A DNA stretch of 64,000 nt, taken from NCBI GenBank assembly GCA_023423895.1, contig JAFAER010000001.1, positions 59,603 to 123,602 on the forward strand. Direction: 5' to 3'. Source of the stretch: Pseudomonadota bacterium. Its GTDB lineage: Bacteria; Myxococcota_A; Polyangia; Polyangiales; Polyangiaceae. Positions within the stretch are counted from its first letter, which is position 1. Every line of letters starts with the position of its first letter. The notes beneath the pieces were generated by a model. It did not search any database. It was not told the origin of the DNA and was given only the letters and a program-made list of their open reading frames with translations. A program made the translations under genes and the position numbers. This document shows positions 23,873 to 32,714 of the stretch, piece by piece.

Positions 23873-26800
23873 TCAGTCGGTGTCGCGTTCGAGCGTTGCC
23901 TCGGCGACGTGGACTTCGAGCTCGGCTGCGGGCGTCAGCGGTCCACGTCCTAGCCCGAGCTCCTGCGCGATGGGATGGCTCGCCTGGTCCACGATCTCGA
24001 TCGTATGCCGGTACGAGGGCCTTCGCATCGAGACGTTTCCGAGCGACATCGACGCCCGAGTGAGCTCCTGGAAGGCGGCGCGGGTCGGCACCTTCCCGTC
24101 GCGGAGCTGCCGCAAGGAGAAGAAGGGCACGCGCGGCCAGCCCAGGAGCCTCCGCATCGACCCGCCGATCCACCCGAGCGGCGTCTTTTCGACCAGACCT
24201 CCGGCCCCCGCCAGCGCCGAGACGCTCCGCTCGACGAGATCGGACAGCCCGAAGCTCGCCGGCGTCGACTCGTCGCGCGTCTGCCGCTTCAACTGCACGA
24301 GGGGCAGCAGCTCGATCGGGCTACGTGGCCCGAGCTCGTGCACGGCCATGGTTCGCAGCGTCACGTCGTCGAGGCGGGCGTCCTTTCCGCCGTTCGACTC
24401 GAAGACGCCGAGCTGCTTCGCCATCCCGAGCACCTCGCGACCGGCGACCAGGGAGAGCGGATGATCGACGAAGACCCACGGAGCGAAGAACCCGATGTCG
24501 ATCGGCCTGGTGCCCTGCCCGCCCCAACCGTTCCACCGCACGACCGGGATCAAGAACGAAAGGCTCGTCTCGGCCCCGGTCCCGTAAGCGGACCAAGGAG
24601 AGTCGGAGGCGTTCGACCCGATGTATCCACTCTGAAGGAGCACCCACTTGCCGAACGCCTGGAAGGGCCGCTCCCCTGCAGAAGGATTGAGCAGCCGATC
24701 GACGAGGTCGTTCATCCGCTCCGGATTCGCTTCGAGCGCGAACTGGAAGAGCGTGATGTCCTTCTGGTGGTACGTGGGGGGAAACACGGGCATCCCCGGG
24801 TACTCGGCGAAGCGCGCCTGCGCCACGACCTTGCTCGACGGCCCTCGCGTGAGCGCGCGCAGCACGGATCTTCCTGCCTCGAGCCCCGACATCGTCGCGC
24901 CTTCGGCACACCCCAGATTCAGCTTGGAGCGCGTCCAGTCGCCGGCGAGAAACAGGTTGTCGAAGCCCGACTGGTCCGGCGCGAGCCGGTACTTCGTGCT
25001 CTTCGCGACCGAGAGCACGTAGCGCTCGTCGTGATTGACGTTGGCGCGCGGGTAGAGCTCGACGAACGTGCTCGGATCGTAATCCGGGCCGCACCAGCCG
25101 AGGATGCCCTCTTGCCATTTGAAGAGCCAGTCGCGCGCCTGCTTCTCGACCATGGCGGTCTGGTCTCTCGGATAGCGATCGTCCGGTGACGGCGGCTCCT
25201 TCGGATCGTCGGCCATCGCGGTCGAGAAGTACATGACGCCACCGGGCTCGGCTTCGGCGGGCCAGTCTTCGAACGGAAGGGTCTGGTACATGTCCGCGAC
25301 CGAGTTGAAGTCGTTCTCGTAGACGTCGGTCATGATGCGATGCTCGGACTGCCAGGTCCCCTGTGCGGGCGTCGACTTGAGCCAGACCTGGAAGGACTTG
25401 GTCCGGATCGTCTTCACCTCTTCGACCATGCTCGCCCACGCCGGCGAGACCTTCACGAGGTCCGCGCAGATCGTTCGGAGCGCCCCGACGGGGATCGCGA
25501 GGACGACGTCGTCGAACCCGTCTTCGTCCCCTCGCCGAAGCACGCGCCGATCGGCGGGCGGCAACGTGCACCAGTCGGACTCGAGGTCGAAGTCCTTCAC
25601 CACGTCTCCGTCGACGATCTGCTCGTAGCGCGGCTTCGCCGGCCAGCACGGAAGACCGCGGATGTCGACGAGCGGATCGTACGTACCGTTCGCCAGCTTC
25701 ACTTGCTGAGCGACATGAATGGCGTCGATGAAGCGTGCTCCGCCGGGGCCGTACCCGACGGCGAGCTTCTCCACCTTGTGGAAGAACTCGAACCGCAAGC
25801 TCCCCTTGGTCCCGAGCTGGCGATCGGCGTCCTCACCGCGCCGCTTCAGCGCCTCGTACAGCGGCGCGAAGACGATATCGCCCATGCTCGCCTGCATCTT
25901 CCACATGAACGAGCCCTTGTACGTGAACCCCATGAGGAGCAACGTCCGAAGGGAGACACCGGCCGACAGGTTGCCGTGACTGAAGTCGCCGCCGGGATAG
26001 CAGAACGATGCGTTGTAGAGGCCCGTGATGACCTGGGAGCGAAGCAGTCGTGCCGGTGCTCCGTGCTTCTCGAGCCACGCGCGCAGGTCGTAGCCGTCGA
26101 ACCGTTCGTCGTCGAACTCCTCGAGCGACGTCGGCACGCCGTCGCGAACGAGACCGAGCGCGATCACGAACGCGAGCTGCACCGCATCGAACAGCACCTC
26201 ACGCCGGTAGTCCTCGTCCGTGTTCGAGACCTCGGTCGCCGACGCGGGCTCGGAGCTGTCGATGAGCTGGCGGAGCCGACCGCCGATGGCCTTCCACAGA
26301 TCGGTCGCGAGCGCCGAAGGACCATTCCTCCACGCGCCTTCGAGCCAGGTCAGCTCGTCTTCGATGTTCTCGATGATCGAGGAGAAGCGCTGCTTGACGT
26401 CCGCGTGGTCGTCGAGCACGTCCCGGACCTGCCGGAAGTACTGCGCCACGAGCTGCGGAACGCTCATCTCCGTGAGCCACTCGGTCTTCCCCGGCTTGTC
26501 CGTGCCGGGCGTCGCCGAGTTCTCGGGGAAATGCATCTGATAGCGACGCCACGCTCCGTTCTTCCGGTCGATGAACCAGACGGCGCTCAGCTTCCGGAAT
26601 GCTTCGTCAATCGTGCGAATGGGCCCCGACTTGCGGTCCGCCTCTTCGTAACAGCGACGCAGCATGTCGAACGCGTTGTCGTAGAAGCCCCAGAAGCAGT
26701 GAAGCCCGTGCTCCTCGATACGACCGTGCTCGCCGCGACCGCTCGCTCCCTTGCCGCCGAGTCGCCAGCCCTTCTGATAGACGGCGATCTCGTAGCGCTC

Positions 26801-26917
26801 GAACCAGCGCGGCTCGTTCGTCAGCTCGAAGGCGGCGGCGAGCCCCCCGAGGCCACCTCCCAGGATCGCGATCTTCTTCCGACGCGGACGTCGAGCAGTC
26901 ACGTTGCTTTCCGGCAT
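23873..26917 (-). CDS. Large FAD-dependent oxidoreductase with acetoacetate-decarboxylase-like C-terminal domain
   Basis: The 1014-residue protein begins with an FAD-binding Rossmann fold (IAILGGGLGGLAAAF, about 16-30) and a KGWRLGGKGASG loop. It has the second FAD signature FLAGDWTRSKLNLGCAEG near residue 670. This is the architecture of carotenoid/squalene desaturases and amine oxidases. From about residue 725 a second domain follows with FFAPWVFVDHPLSLVAGREVLGMAK, here matched as VFVDHPLSLVAGREVLGMAK to the GREvxGxPK signature of acetoacetate decarboxylase-like proteins. A substrate cannot be named. It starts at ATG 26917 with GGTGG upstream, between the kinase and the sigma-54 activator. 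Confidence 0.82.
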   Translation of the reverse strand: MPESNVTARRPRRKKIAILGGGLGGLAAAFELTNEPRWFERYEIAVYQKGWRLGGKGASGRGEHGRIEEHGLHCFWGFYDNAFDMLRRCYEEADRKSGPIRTIDEAFRKLSAVWFIDRKNGAWRRYQMHFPENSATPGTDKPGKTEWLTEMSVPQLVAQYFRQVRDVLDDHADVKQRFSSIIENIEDELTWLEGAWRNGPSALATDLWKAIGGRLRQLIDSSEPASATEVSNTDEDYRREVLFDAVQLAFVIALGLVRDGVPTSLEEFDDERFDGYDLRAWLEKHGAPARLLRSQVITGLYNASFCYPGGDFSHGNLSAGVSLRTLLLMGFTYKGSFMWKMQASMGDIVFAPLYEALKRRGEDADRQLGTKGSLRFEFFHKVEKLAVGYGPGGARFIDAIHVAQQVKLANGTYDPLVDIRGLPCWPAKPRYEQIVDGDVVKDFDLESDWCTLPPADRRVLRRGDEDGFDDVVLAIPVGALRTICADLVKVSPAWASMVEEVKTIRTKSFQVWLKSTPAQGTWQSEHRIMTDVYENDFNSVADMYQTLPFEDWPAEAEPGGVMYFSTAMADDPKEPPSPDDRYPRDQTAMVEKQARDWLFKWQEGILGWCGPDYDPSTFVELYPRANVNHDERYVLSVAKSTKYRLAPDQSGFDNLFLAGDWTRSKLNLGCAEGATMSGLEAGRSVLRALTRGPSSKVVAQARFAEYPGMPVFPPTYHQKDITLFQFALEANPERMNDLVDRLLNPSAGERPFQAFGKWVLLQSGYIGSNASDSPWSAYGTGAETSLSFLIPVVRWNGWGGQGTRPIDIGFFAPWVFVDHPLSLVAGREVLGMAKQLGVFESNGGKDARLDDVTLRTMAVHELGPRSPIELLPLVQLKRQTRDESTPASFGLSDLVERSVSALAGAGGLVEKTPLGWIGGSMRRLLGWPRVPFFSLRQLRDGKVPTRAAFQELTRASMSLGNVSMRRPSYRHTIEIVDQASHPIAQELGLGRGPLTPAAELEVHVAEATLERDTD

Positions 26918-26966
26918 GGCACCACCCTCTGTGTTCGTGCGCACAGGGCGCATCTTGTCGTGCGAG

Positions 26967-29900
26967 CTAGAGCGAGAGCGCGTCGAGCGACGGCACCCCG
27001 AGTCGATCGAACAACATCCGCGCGCGCTCGCGCGGCGTCTCGCGGGCCTGGACGCTGGATGACCTTGCGAGCGCGTCGAGCGCGAGCGCCTCCTCGTACG
27101 GGAGCTCGCGCTCGGCGGCCAGACGTGCGGCCTCTTCCCAGTGCGACCGCGCACGTGCCTCGTTGCCCGACAGGTGCGCGAACGTTCCTTCGTGCAGGAG
27201 CTTCGCGGGCTCGGCGATGGGGAACACCCGCGCGAGCTTCCCGAGGGCGCGATTCGCACGCCGCGCACGACGGCGGAGCTCGTCCATGTCGGCCGTGGAT
27301 CGACCGTCGCGTGCGGCACGCCATGCTCGGAGAAGAGCATCGGCCACCATCCCGTAGGTGGAGACCGTCATGAACGAGCGAGCCGGAGAGCGTTCGATTC
27401 GCTCGAGCGCGAGCTCCGCCGCACGCTGGGCGGCATCCATGTCACCACGCAACATGGCGAGCTCGATGACGACGCCGTCGCGAACCGCCCGCGTGATCCC
27501 GTCGACGAGGAGCGCGTCCACGCGAACGAGGAGCTCGTCGACGGTCGCCAGCTGGCCGGTGCGAACGAGGTGCTTCACGCGATTGGTCAGGCCCCAGCTC
27601 ACGATCTGCGTGTCGACGCGCTCCTCGCCCGATCGCTCCAGCGTCCTGCAGAGCGCCTGGCTTCGGTGCAGCTCTCCTTTGAAGAACAGCGCGTACGAAA
27701 GGATGCTGACCGACTCTTCCGCGAGCCGGATGTCCCCGATCCGATCGTAGAGGTTCCGCGACTGCTCGAGGTCCTCTTCGGATTCGGACCATCGACCAAT
27801 GCCGGCCTCGTAGTAGCCGCGGTGCGCCAGGACGAATGCTTCGATCGACGGGTCGTCGAGGCGCGAGCTGAGCTCCTGCGCCATCGCGAAGTAGAAGCGC
27901 GCCAACCGGTGCACGGGCCCGAGCCCGACGACGGCCCCCATCACCGCGGCGAGACGGGCATGATGCGCGTCGAGGCCTCCGCGCTCCGAAAGGTTCAGCG
28001 CGCACAGCGTCACGTAGAGCACGAGCTCTTCGTCGTTGAGATGGTGCGCCAGGCGCGAGAGCTGCGTGTAGACGAGGATCGCTTCCTCGAAGGTCGCAAT
28101 CTCCACGCGCGATAGCGGCGCCCGAGGTCCGCTCTCGAAGTGCGAACGAGCACGAAGCGCGACCTGACCGCTCGTCTCGCGTACGAGCGCCAAGAGCAGC
28201 TGCCGGCGCGTTCGCGGCAGCGGCCGGCCGAGGGTCGCAAGCGCCGCGCCGAGGATCTCGCGCGCCTCGGCAAGCTGTCCGCTCCGGAACAACGCCTCTC
28301 CGAGCTGTCGCTCGATCTTGGCGCGGAGCGCAGGGGCGTCAGTATGGGTGGACAGAGAACGCGCCCGCTCGAGAAGTGGGATCGCCTCGTGGTAGGCGCC
28401 ATTGCGGAGGAACTCGTCTCCAGCGCGAGCTGCAAACTCCTTCTCGCGGGCCGTGTCTCCAGCCGCGCGGAAGTGGTGCGCCAGGGTCGAGACATGGCCG
28501 GGGCTCGTGGCGAGGATCGCCTCCGCCAGTCGATGATGGGTGTGTCGGCGCTCCTCTTCCGTCAGCGCCTCGAGCACCGCATCGCGCAATCTGTCGTGCG
28601 CAAACCACCAGCGCCCCTGAACGGAGGTGAGCACGGCGGCCTCGACGGCACGTGAGGCGCATGCCTCGACGTCGAGATCGGGATGAAGCTTCGCAAGGAT
28701 CTCGAGGTCCAGCTCGCGCCCGGCGACGGCTGCGGTGCGGAGGAGCGTACGATCAGGCTCGGAGAGGTGCTCGACGCGGCGATGGACGAGCCGCCCCGCC
28801 GCTCTTTCAGAGAAGGTCCCCTCCACCGCGAGTGAGGCCACGCGGTCGAGCCCGCCCGCTTCGTTGGCGAGCGCTCGCATCACCTCGACAGCGAGGAAGG
28901 GGTTCCCGCCGCTCCGATGCCGGACGAGCAGCGCGAGCGTCTCTCCCTGAACATCCTCGGAACGCCCCTCGCTCCGCGCACCGAGCATCGACGCACAAAG
29001 ACGTTCGATCGCGGCCTCGGGCAGCGGGCCCAGCTCGAGCTGCTCGGCGCTCGCGAGCTCACGCGGGAGCGTCGGCTGCTCGTCCGTCCGATGGCTCGCG
29101 ACGACGAGAAGCGGCAGCTCCGCTGCGAGCGACTGGACGCGCGCGAACAACTTGAGGCTCTCGGTGCCGGCCCACTGGAGATCTTCGAGGACGAGGAGGA
29201 GCGGCTCGCGGCAGCGACGGAGCAGCGCCTCGACGACACGGACGACGCGCACGTGCGTCGCGTCGGGATCGAGCTCCGGGGCAACCGCGACCTCCCGGCC
29301 GAGCAGCGCCCTCACTTCCGGGACGATGCTCGCGACGACCGATGCCTCGAGCTCGCCAGGCTCGGCGAGCAACACCAGGAGACGCAGGATCCCGCGCCAC
29401 GCCTCGTAGGGGCGCGCGCCTTCGCTCACGGCCTGTCCGCGGAGCACGCGGAAGCCACGCACCATCGCCTTGACGGAGAGCTCCTCGAGCAGGCGCGACT
29501 TCCCCGCCCCGCTCGTGCCCCGGACGACGATCGCGCCCGGCTTGCTCGCGGTGGCGGCGTGCGCGTCGGGCAGCGCCGCACGAAGCCGGGCGAGCTCGTC
29601 GTCGCGGCCGACGAACGAGGCGCCGACGAGAAAGCTCTGCCGCGTCGACATCGTCTCGCGCGACAGCGGGCGCGCAAGCTCATCCGAAAGGGCGGCAACG
29701 ACGGAGAGGGCATCGCCGAAACGCTCGGCCGGGTCGCGCGAGAGCAGACGGCGAAGGACCCGTGCGATCCGGGGATCGATCCCAGGGCGTTCGAGGTCCG
29801 GCGCGGAGTGGAACACCGACTGGAGGAGCTTGGCCGGCGAGCTCGCGTCGAACGGCAATGTACCGGTGAGCACCTCGTAGGCGATCACACCGAAGGCGTA

Positions 29901-30488
29901 GAGGTCCGACCGTTCGTCGGCGCGCGCGCCGCGAACGAGCTCCGGCGCTGCGTAGGCGAGCGTTCCGCACGAGCCGTCCGCGGCAGGCGGCTCGATCGGG
30001 GCTGCGAGGCCGAGATCGATGAGCTTCAACACGCCGCGCGCGCAGAGCGCATTTTCGGGCTTCAGATCGCGATGCACGAGCCCGCGCCGATGCAGGTACG
30101 CGAGCGCGTGGAGGAGCTGGACCAGGAGATCGATCTTCGTCGCCGTGCACTGCCCGGCCGCCGCCGCGCGGAGCGTGCAGGCGTCCTCTTGCAGGTCCAT
30201 CGTGAAAAAGGGGCCGATCGTGTCGTCGCGCGCGTAGTCGAGGCTCGAGATGACGTTCGGGTGCCGCAGGCTCGCGAGCAGCTCGAATTCGCGCTCGATG
30301 AGCTCCGAGGCGCCTCTCTGCGAGGGGCTGCCTTCGTTCGTGTTGTCGGCGAGTGCCTTGAGCGCGACGAGTCGACCGTTGAGGTGATCGACGGCGCGAT
30401 GGACGGTGCCCGTGGCGCCACGTCCGATGACGCCGAGTCTCTGGTAGCGACGCGCCAGGAGCGGAGCTCGAGAAAGGACGGTCACCAT
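26967..30488 (-). CDS. Ser/Thr kinase fused to AAA-type ATPase and TPR repeats
   Basis: The 1173-residue protein has a Hanks-type kinase domain (about 14-270; glycine loop IGRGATGTVHRA, Lys44, HRDLKPEN at 139-146, DLG instead of DFG at 158-160, AAPEL). An AAA/NTPase of the LuxR-MalT/STAND type follows (about 292-600, FVGRDDELARL, Walker A GTSGAGKS at 324-331, LLLVLEDLQWAG as Walker B). The rest, to the end, is helical TPR-like repeats. Such fused kinases are frequent in Myxococcota. ATG 30488 gives a compact kinase start; an upstream ATG at 30620 would add 44 poorly conserved residues. Targets are unknown. Confidence 0.88.
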   Translation of the reverse strand: MVTVLSRAPLLARRYQRLGVIGRGATGTVHRAVDHLNGRLVALKALADNTNEGSPSQRGASELIEREFELLASLRHPNVISSLDYARDDTIGPFFTMDLQEDACTLRAAAAGQCTATKIDLLVQLLHALAYLHRRGLVHRDLKPENALCARGVLKLIDLGLAAPIEPPAADGSCGTLAYAAPELVRGARADERSDLYAFGVIAYEVLTGTLPFDASSPAKLLQSVFHSAPDLERPGIDPRIARVLRRLLSRDPAERFGDALSVVAALSDELARPLSRETMSTRQSFLVGASFVGRDDELARLRAALPDAHAATASKPGAIVVRGTSGAGKSRLLEELSVKAMVRGFRVLRGQAVSEGARPYEAWRGILRLLVLLAEPGELEASVVASIVPEVRALLGREVAVAPELDPDATHVRVVRVVEALLRRCREPLLLVLEDLQWAGTESLKLFARVQSLAAELPLLVVASHRTDEQPTLPRELASAEQLELGPLPEAAIERLCASMLGARSEGRSEDVQGETLALLVRHRSGGNPFLAVEVMRALANEAGGLDRVASLAVEGTFSERAAGRLVHRRVEHLSEPDRTLLRTAAVAGRELDLEILAKLHPDLDVEACASRAVEAAVLTSVQGRWWFAHDRLRDAVLEALTEEERRHTHHRLAEAILATSPGHVSTLAHHFRAAGDTAREKEFAARAGDEFLRNGAYHEAIPLLERARSLSTHTDAPALRAKIERQLGEALFRSGQLAEAREILGAALATLGRPLPRTRRQLLLALVRETSGQVALRARSHFESGPRAPLSRVEIATFEEAILVYTQLSRLAHHLNDEELVLYVTLCALNLSERGGLDAHHARLAAVMGAVVGLGPVHRLARFYFAMAQELSSRLDDPSIEAFVLAHRGYYEAGIGRWSESEEDLEQSRNLYDRIGDIRLAEESVSILSYALFFKGELHRSQALCRTLERSGEERVDTQIVSWGLTNRVKHLVRTGQLATVDELLVRVDALLVDGITRAVRDGVVIELAMLRGDMDAAQRAAELALERIERSPARSFMTVSTYGMVADALLRAWRAARDGRSTADMDELRRRARRANRALGKLARVFPIAEPAKLLHEGTFAHLSGNEARARSHWEEAARLAAERELPYEEALALDALARSSSVQARETPRERARMLFDRLGVPSLDALSL

Positions 30489-30968
30489 CGAGAACGACTG
30501 GCGCTGACGTTGCGGAACGATCGTCGATCGAACCGTTCGAGGACAGGGCCGCGGTCGAGGTGTGCGGGAAAACTTCCCCCGATCATGACGCGGAGAATAG
30601 TCGCGATCAGCCGTCGTCAATCAAGCATCTTGTCGTGGTCGGTCGACGACGACATCGACGCGCGCTCGGCGCAGCGTCGTGACGCGCGGAGCCACGCACA
30701 TCGGACACCGCGTCCGCGTCTCCTCGTCGGGTCTCCTTTCATCGGGCGTCGCGCGTCGGGTCTCCTTTCGTCCGGCATCGCGCGTCGGGTCTCCTCGTCG
30801 GGTGTCGGCGTCGTCACCTTCATCGCACGCAGCTTGCGATGCAGCGCTCGAGCTTCACCGCCGAGTCGATGACGCCAGGCGCCGGTTTCATGACGCAATC
30901 CTCGTAACCCCACGGCTTTCATCGCAGGCACACGTGTTGCTCGAGCCCCGCCGTCCACGGAGGAATCG
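30489..30968. other. Intergenic region between divergent kinase and lipoprotein genes, with 29-base repeats
   Basis: About 480 bases separate the kinase start from the lipoprotein start. The left 130 bases may be the kinase N terminus if the upstream ATG is used. The middle contains a three-copy repeat of period 29 (30726-30800). The rest should hold both divergent promoters, but no convincing -35/-10 or sigma-54 pair was identified. Confidence 0.5.
30726..30800. repeat. Three-copy 29-base tandem repeat
   Basis: The core GTCGGGTCTCCTTTC occurs at 30726-30740 and 30755-30769. A third copy with a diverged end (GTCGGGTCTCCTCGTC) starts at 30784. The intervening bases are also related (CATCGGGCGTCGCGC / CGTCCGGCATCGCGC). 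Spacing is 29 bases each time. Confidence 0.75.
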
Positions 30969-32474
30969 ATGAAGAACCGTCTGCTGTCGCTCGTGCTGTC
31001 TGCAACTGCCGTCGTCGCATGCTCCTCGTCGGCCGGCGGAGGCAAGGCGTCGAACGACGGCGTTCCGAACGTCGATGACCCGGGCGTCGAGAACCCGACG
31101 GACGAACCGGAGCCCGACCCGGGCTCGTCGTCCGGCGGAGAGCCCTCACCTTCGGCGAAGCTCGCGCTCGCGTCGGCATCGGTCCGGAACATCGGGCGCC
31201 GCGGCGACACGCTGTATGTCAGCGTGAGCGGCAGTGATCCTGCCAAGGCCACGTCGGCCGCGCACCTCCGCTTCACGGACCAGAACGACGCGCCGGTGAA
31301 GGTGGTGGACACGAACTGGGACGGCATCCCCGACTCCGCCGAGGGCACGTTCCACTTCGACACGAGCACGCTCGGCAGCGAGAGCGTCGAAGGCATCGTC
31401 TCCCTGCCGGGGGCGTTCGGGCCGACCTCGAAGGTCGCGAACGTGCACGTGGCGCTCGAGAACGAGAGCGGTGCACGCTCCGCCGAGATGACCGCGACGT
31501 TCACCCTCCAGGCGTTGCGCGTCGAGAACGACCCGTGCGACGCCCAGTTGATCGAGAGCCGCTGCGAGGCGGGGCTCGCGTGTGGAGGCACTCCTGCGAC
31601 ATGCCAGCCCGGCAGCGCACCGACCCTCTCCAAGGTCGGCTACTTCGGCGGCAGCTCGCCGAAGATGGTCTTCCGCGGAGTGGAAGCAGACGAAGACATC
31701 GCCTCGATCGCCATCGAGTTCCTCGACCATTCGAACAATCCGAAGGCCGTCGTCATCTCCGGTGAAGGCCAGGATGCAACGACCGCGTTCGGGATCGACG
31801 TCGACGCGCGCGGAGGAGCGTTCGGCTCCACGTTCTTCGTCGAGGCGACCCCCGCCTCGAGCTTCGTCTCGCAGGTGCCGAAGATCGCCGCGACGGCCAA
31901 GGACGTCGTGGGCCGCACGAGCACGCGCGTGATCACCCCGGTGTCGACGCTGCCGACGCGATCCATGGGGCAGAGCTGCGACCCCGACGGCTTCGATGCT
32001 TGCGCCACCGGCTCGGTCTGCGCTCCCGGGATTCGCACGGAGGCGAACACGTGCAAGTCGGCGACGACCATGCGGACGACGAAGTGCAAGGCTGCGCCCG
32101 CGCTCGATCCGAGCAAGGGGGCGACCCGCGCCTACGGCACCGTCGTCGGAGCGAGCCTCTGGGATGCGCCGACGGGATGTGTCCCCAACGACGCGACCGG
32201 CCGGCCCGAGGCAGCCATCGCGCTCCGCCTGACCGCCGACGCACCGTCGCTCACGATCACGACGGCGCTTCCCGAGACGAACTTCGATACGGCCGTCTAC
32301 CTCATCCCCTCGTGCGCGGCCTCGTCTGCGACGGCGCTCGGGTGCAACGACGACATGCAGGGCTTCGCATCGTCGCTCACGCTGCAGAACGTTCCGGCCG
32401 GCGACTACACGATCATCGTCGAGTCGGTGCAGATGCGCGGCGGCCGCTTCGGGGTCGCGGTCTCGCTCGATTGA
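30969..32474 (+). CDS. Lipoprotein with PPC-like C-terminal domain (paralogue of 20279-21283)
   Basis: The 501-residue protein has a lipoprotein signal (SATAVVACSS) and a Gly/Pro/Glu-rich linker. Two beta-rich repeat modules follow (about 65-180 and 215-325, each with an ...FTD/FLD...NDA/NNP... strand pattern). A Cys module CDPDGFDACATGSVC comes next, and a C-terminal domain with GASLWD, NFDTAVYLIPSC, LGCNDD and LTLQNVPAGDYTIIVES. It shares the whole C-terminal half with the 20279 gene and carries one extra N-terminal module. Function is unknown; a cell-surface or periplasmic protein is likely. A strong terminator follows. Confidence 0.78.
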   Translation: MKNRLLSLVLSATAVVACSSSAGGGKASNDGVPNVDDPGVENPTDEPEPDPGSSSGGEPSPSAKLALASASVRNIGRRGDTLYVSVSGSDPAKATSAAHLRFTDQNDAPVKVVDTNWDGIPDSAEGTFHFDTSTLGSESVEGIVSLPGAFGPTSKVANVHVALENESGARSAEMTATFTLQALRVENDPCDAQLIESRCEAGLACGGTPATCQPGSAPTLSKVGYFGGSSPKMVFRGVEADEDIASIAIEFLDHSNNPKAVVISGEGQDATTAFGIDVDARGGAFGSTFFVEATPASSFVSQVPKIAATAKDVVGRTSTRVITPVSTLPTRSMGQSCDPDGFDACATGSVCAPGIRTEANTCKSATTMRTTKCKAAPALDPSKGATRAYGTVVGASLWDAPTGCVPNDATGRPEAAIALRLTADAPSLTITTALPETNFDTAVYLIPSCAASSATALGCNDDMQGFASSLTLQNVPAGDYTIIVESVQMRGGRFGVAVSLD

Positions 32475-32503
32475 CCGACTTCGAAGGCACGCCACACTCC
32501 AGT

Positions 32504-32542
32504 CGACGGCCCGGTCCGACATGGCCCGGGCCGTCGCGTTTT
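32504..32542 (+). terminator. Rho-independent terminator upstream of the flgG operon
   Basis: A perfect 11-base-pair stem (32504-32514 with 32526-32536) has an 11-base loop and is followed by GCGTTTT. It lies 30 bases after the lipoprotein stop codon. It therefore insulates the flgG operon from upstream transcription. Confidence 0.8.
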
Positions 32543-32669
32543 GTGACGTCGCCGACGCATCGACGCTCCGACGAAGCCGGGCGTCATGGCCATGGCGCCG
32601 CCGTCGTCGACGTGACGCCTTCGGGGCCATTCAGAACGACAAGATGCAGGAAAACAGGAGGAACTTCTC

Positions 32670-32714
32670 TTGGCATCCGACTCGCAAGTGCTCACGCCAT
32701 GTTCCGCTCGCTGA
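32670..32714 (+). CDS. Possible 14-residue leader peptide overlapping the flgG start
   Basis: A perfect AGGAGG (32656-32661) is placed eight bases before TTG 32670. This opens a short frame, MASDSQVLTPCSAR, ending at TGA 32712-32714. That stop lies 13 bases inside flgG, whose own ATG at 32699 has no ribosome binding site of its own. The frame is +1 relative to flgG. The arrangement would allow translational coupling of flgG to the small frame. It could also be chance; no homologue is known. Confidence 0.25.
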   Translation: MASDSQVLTPCSAR

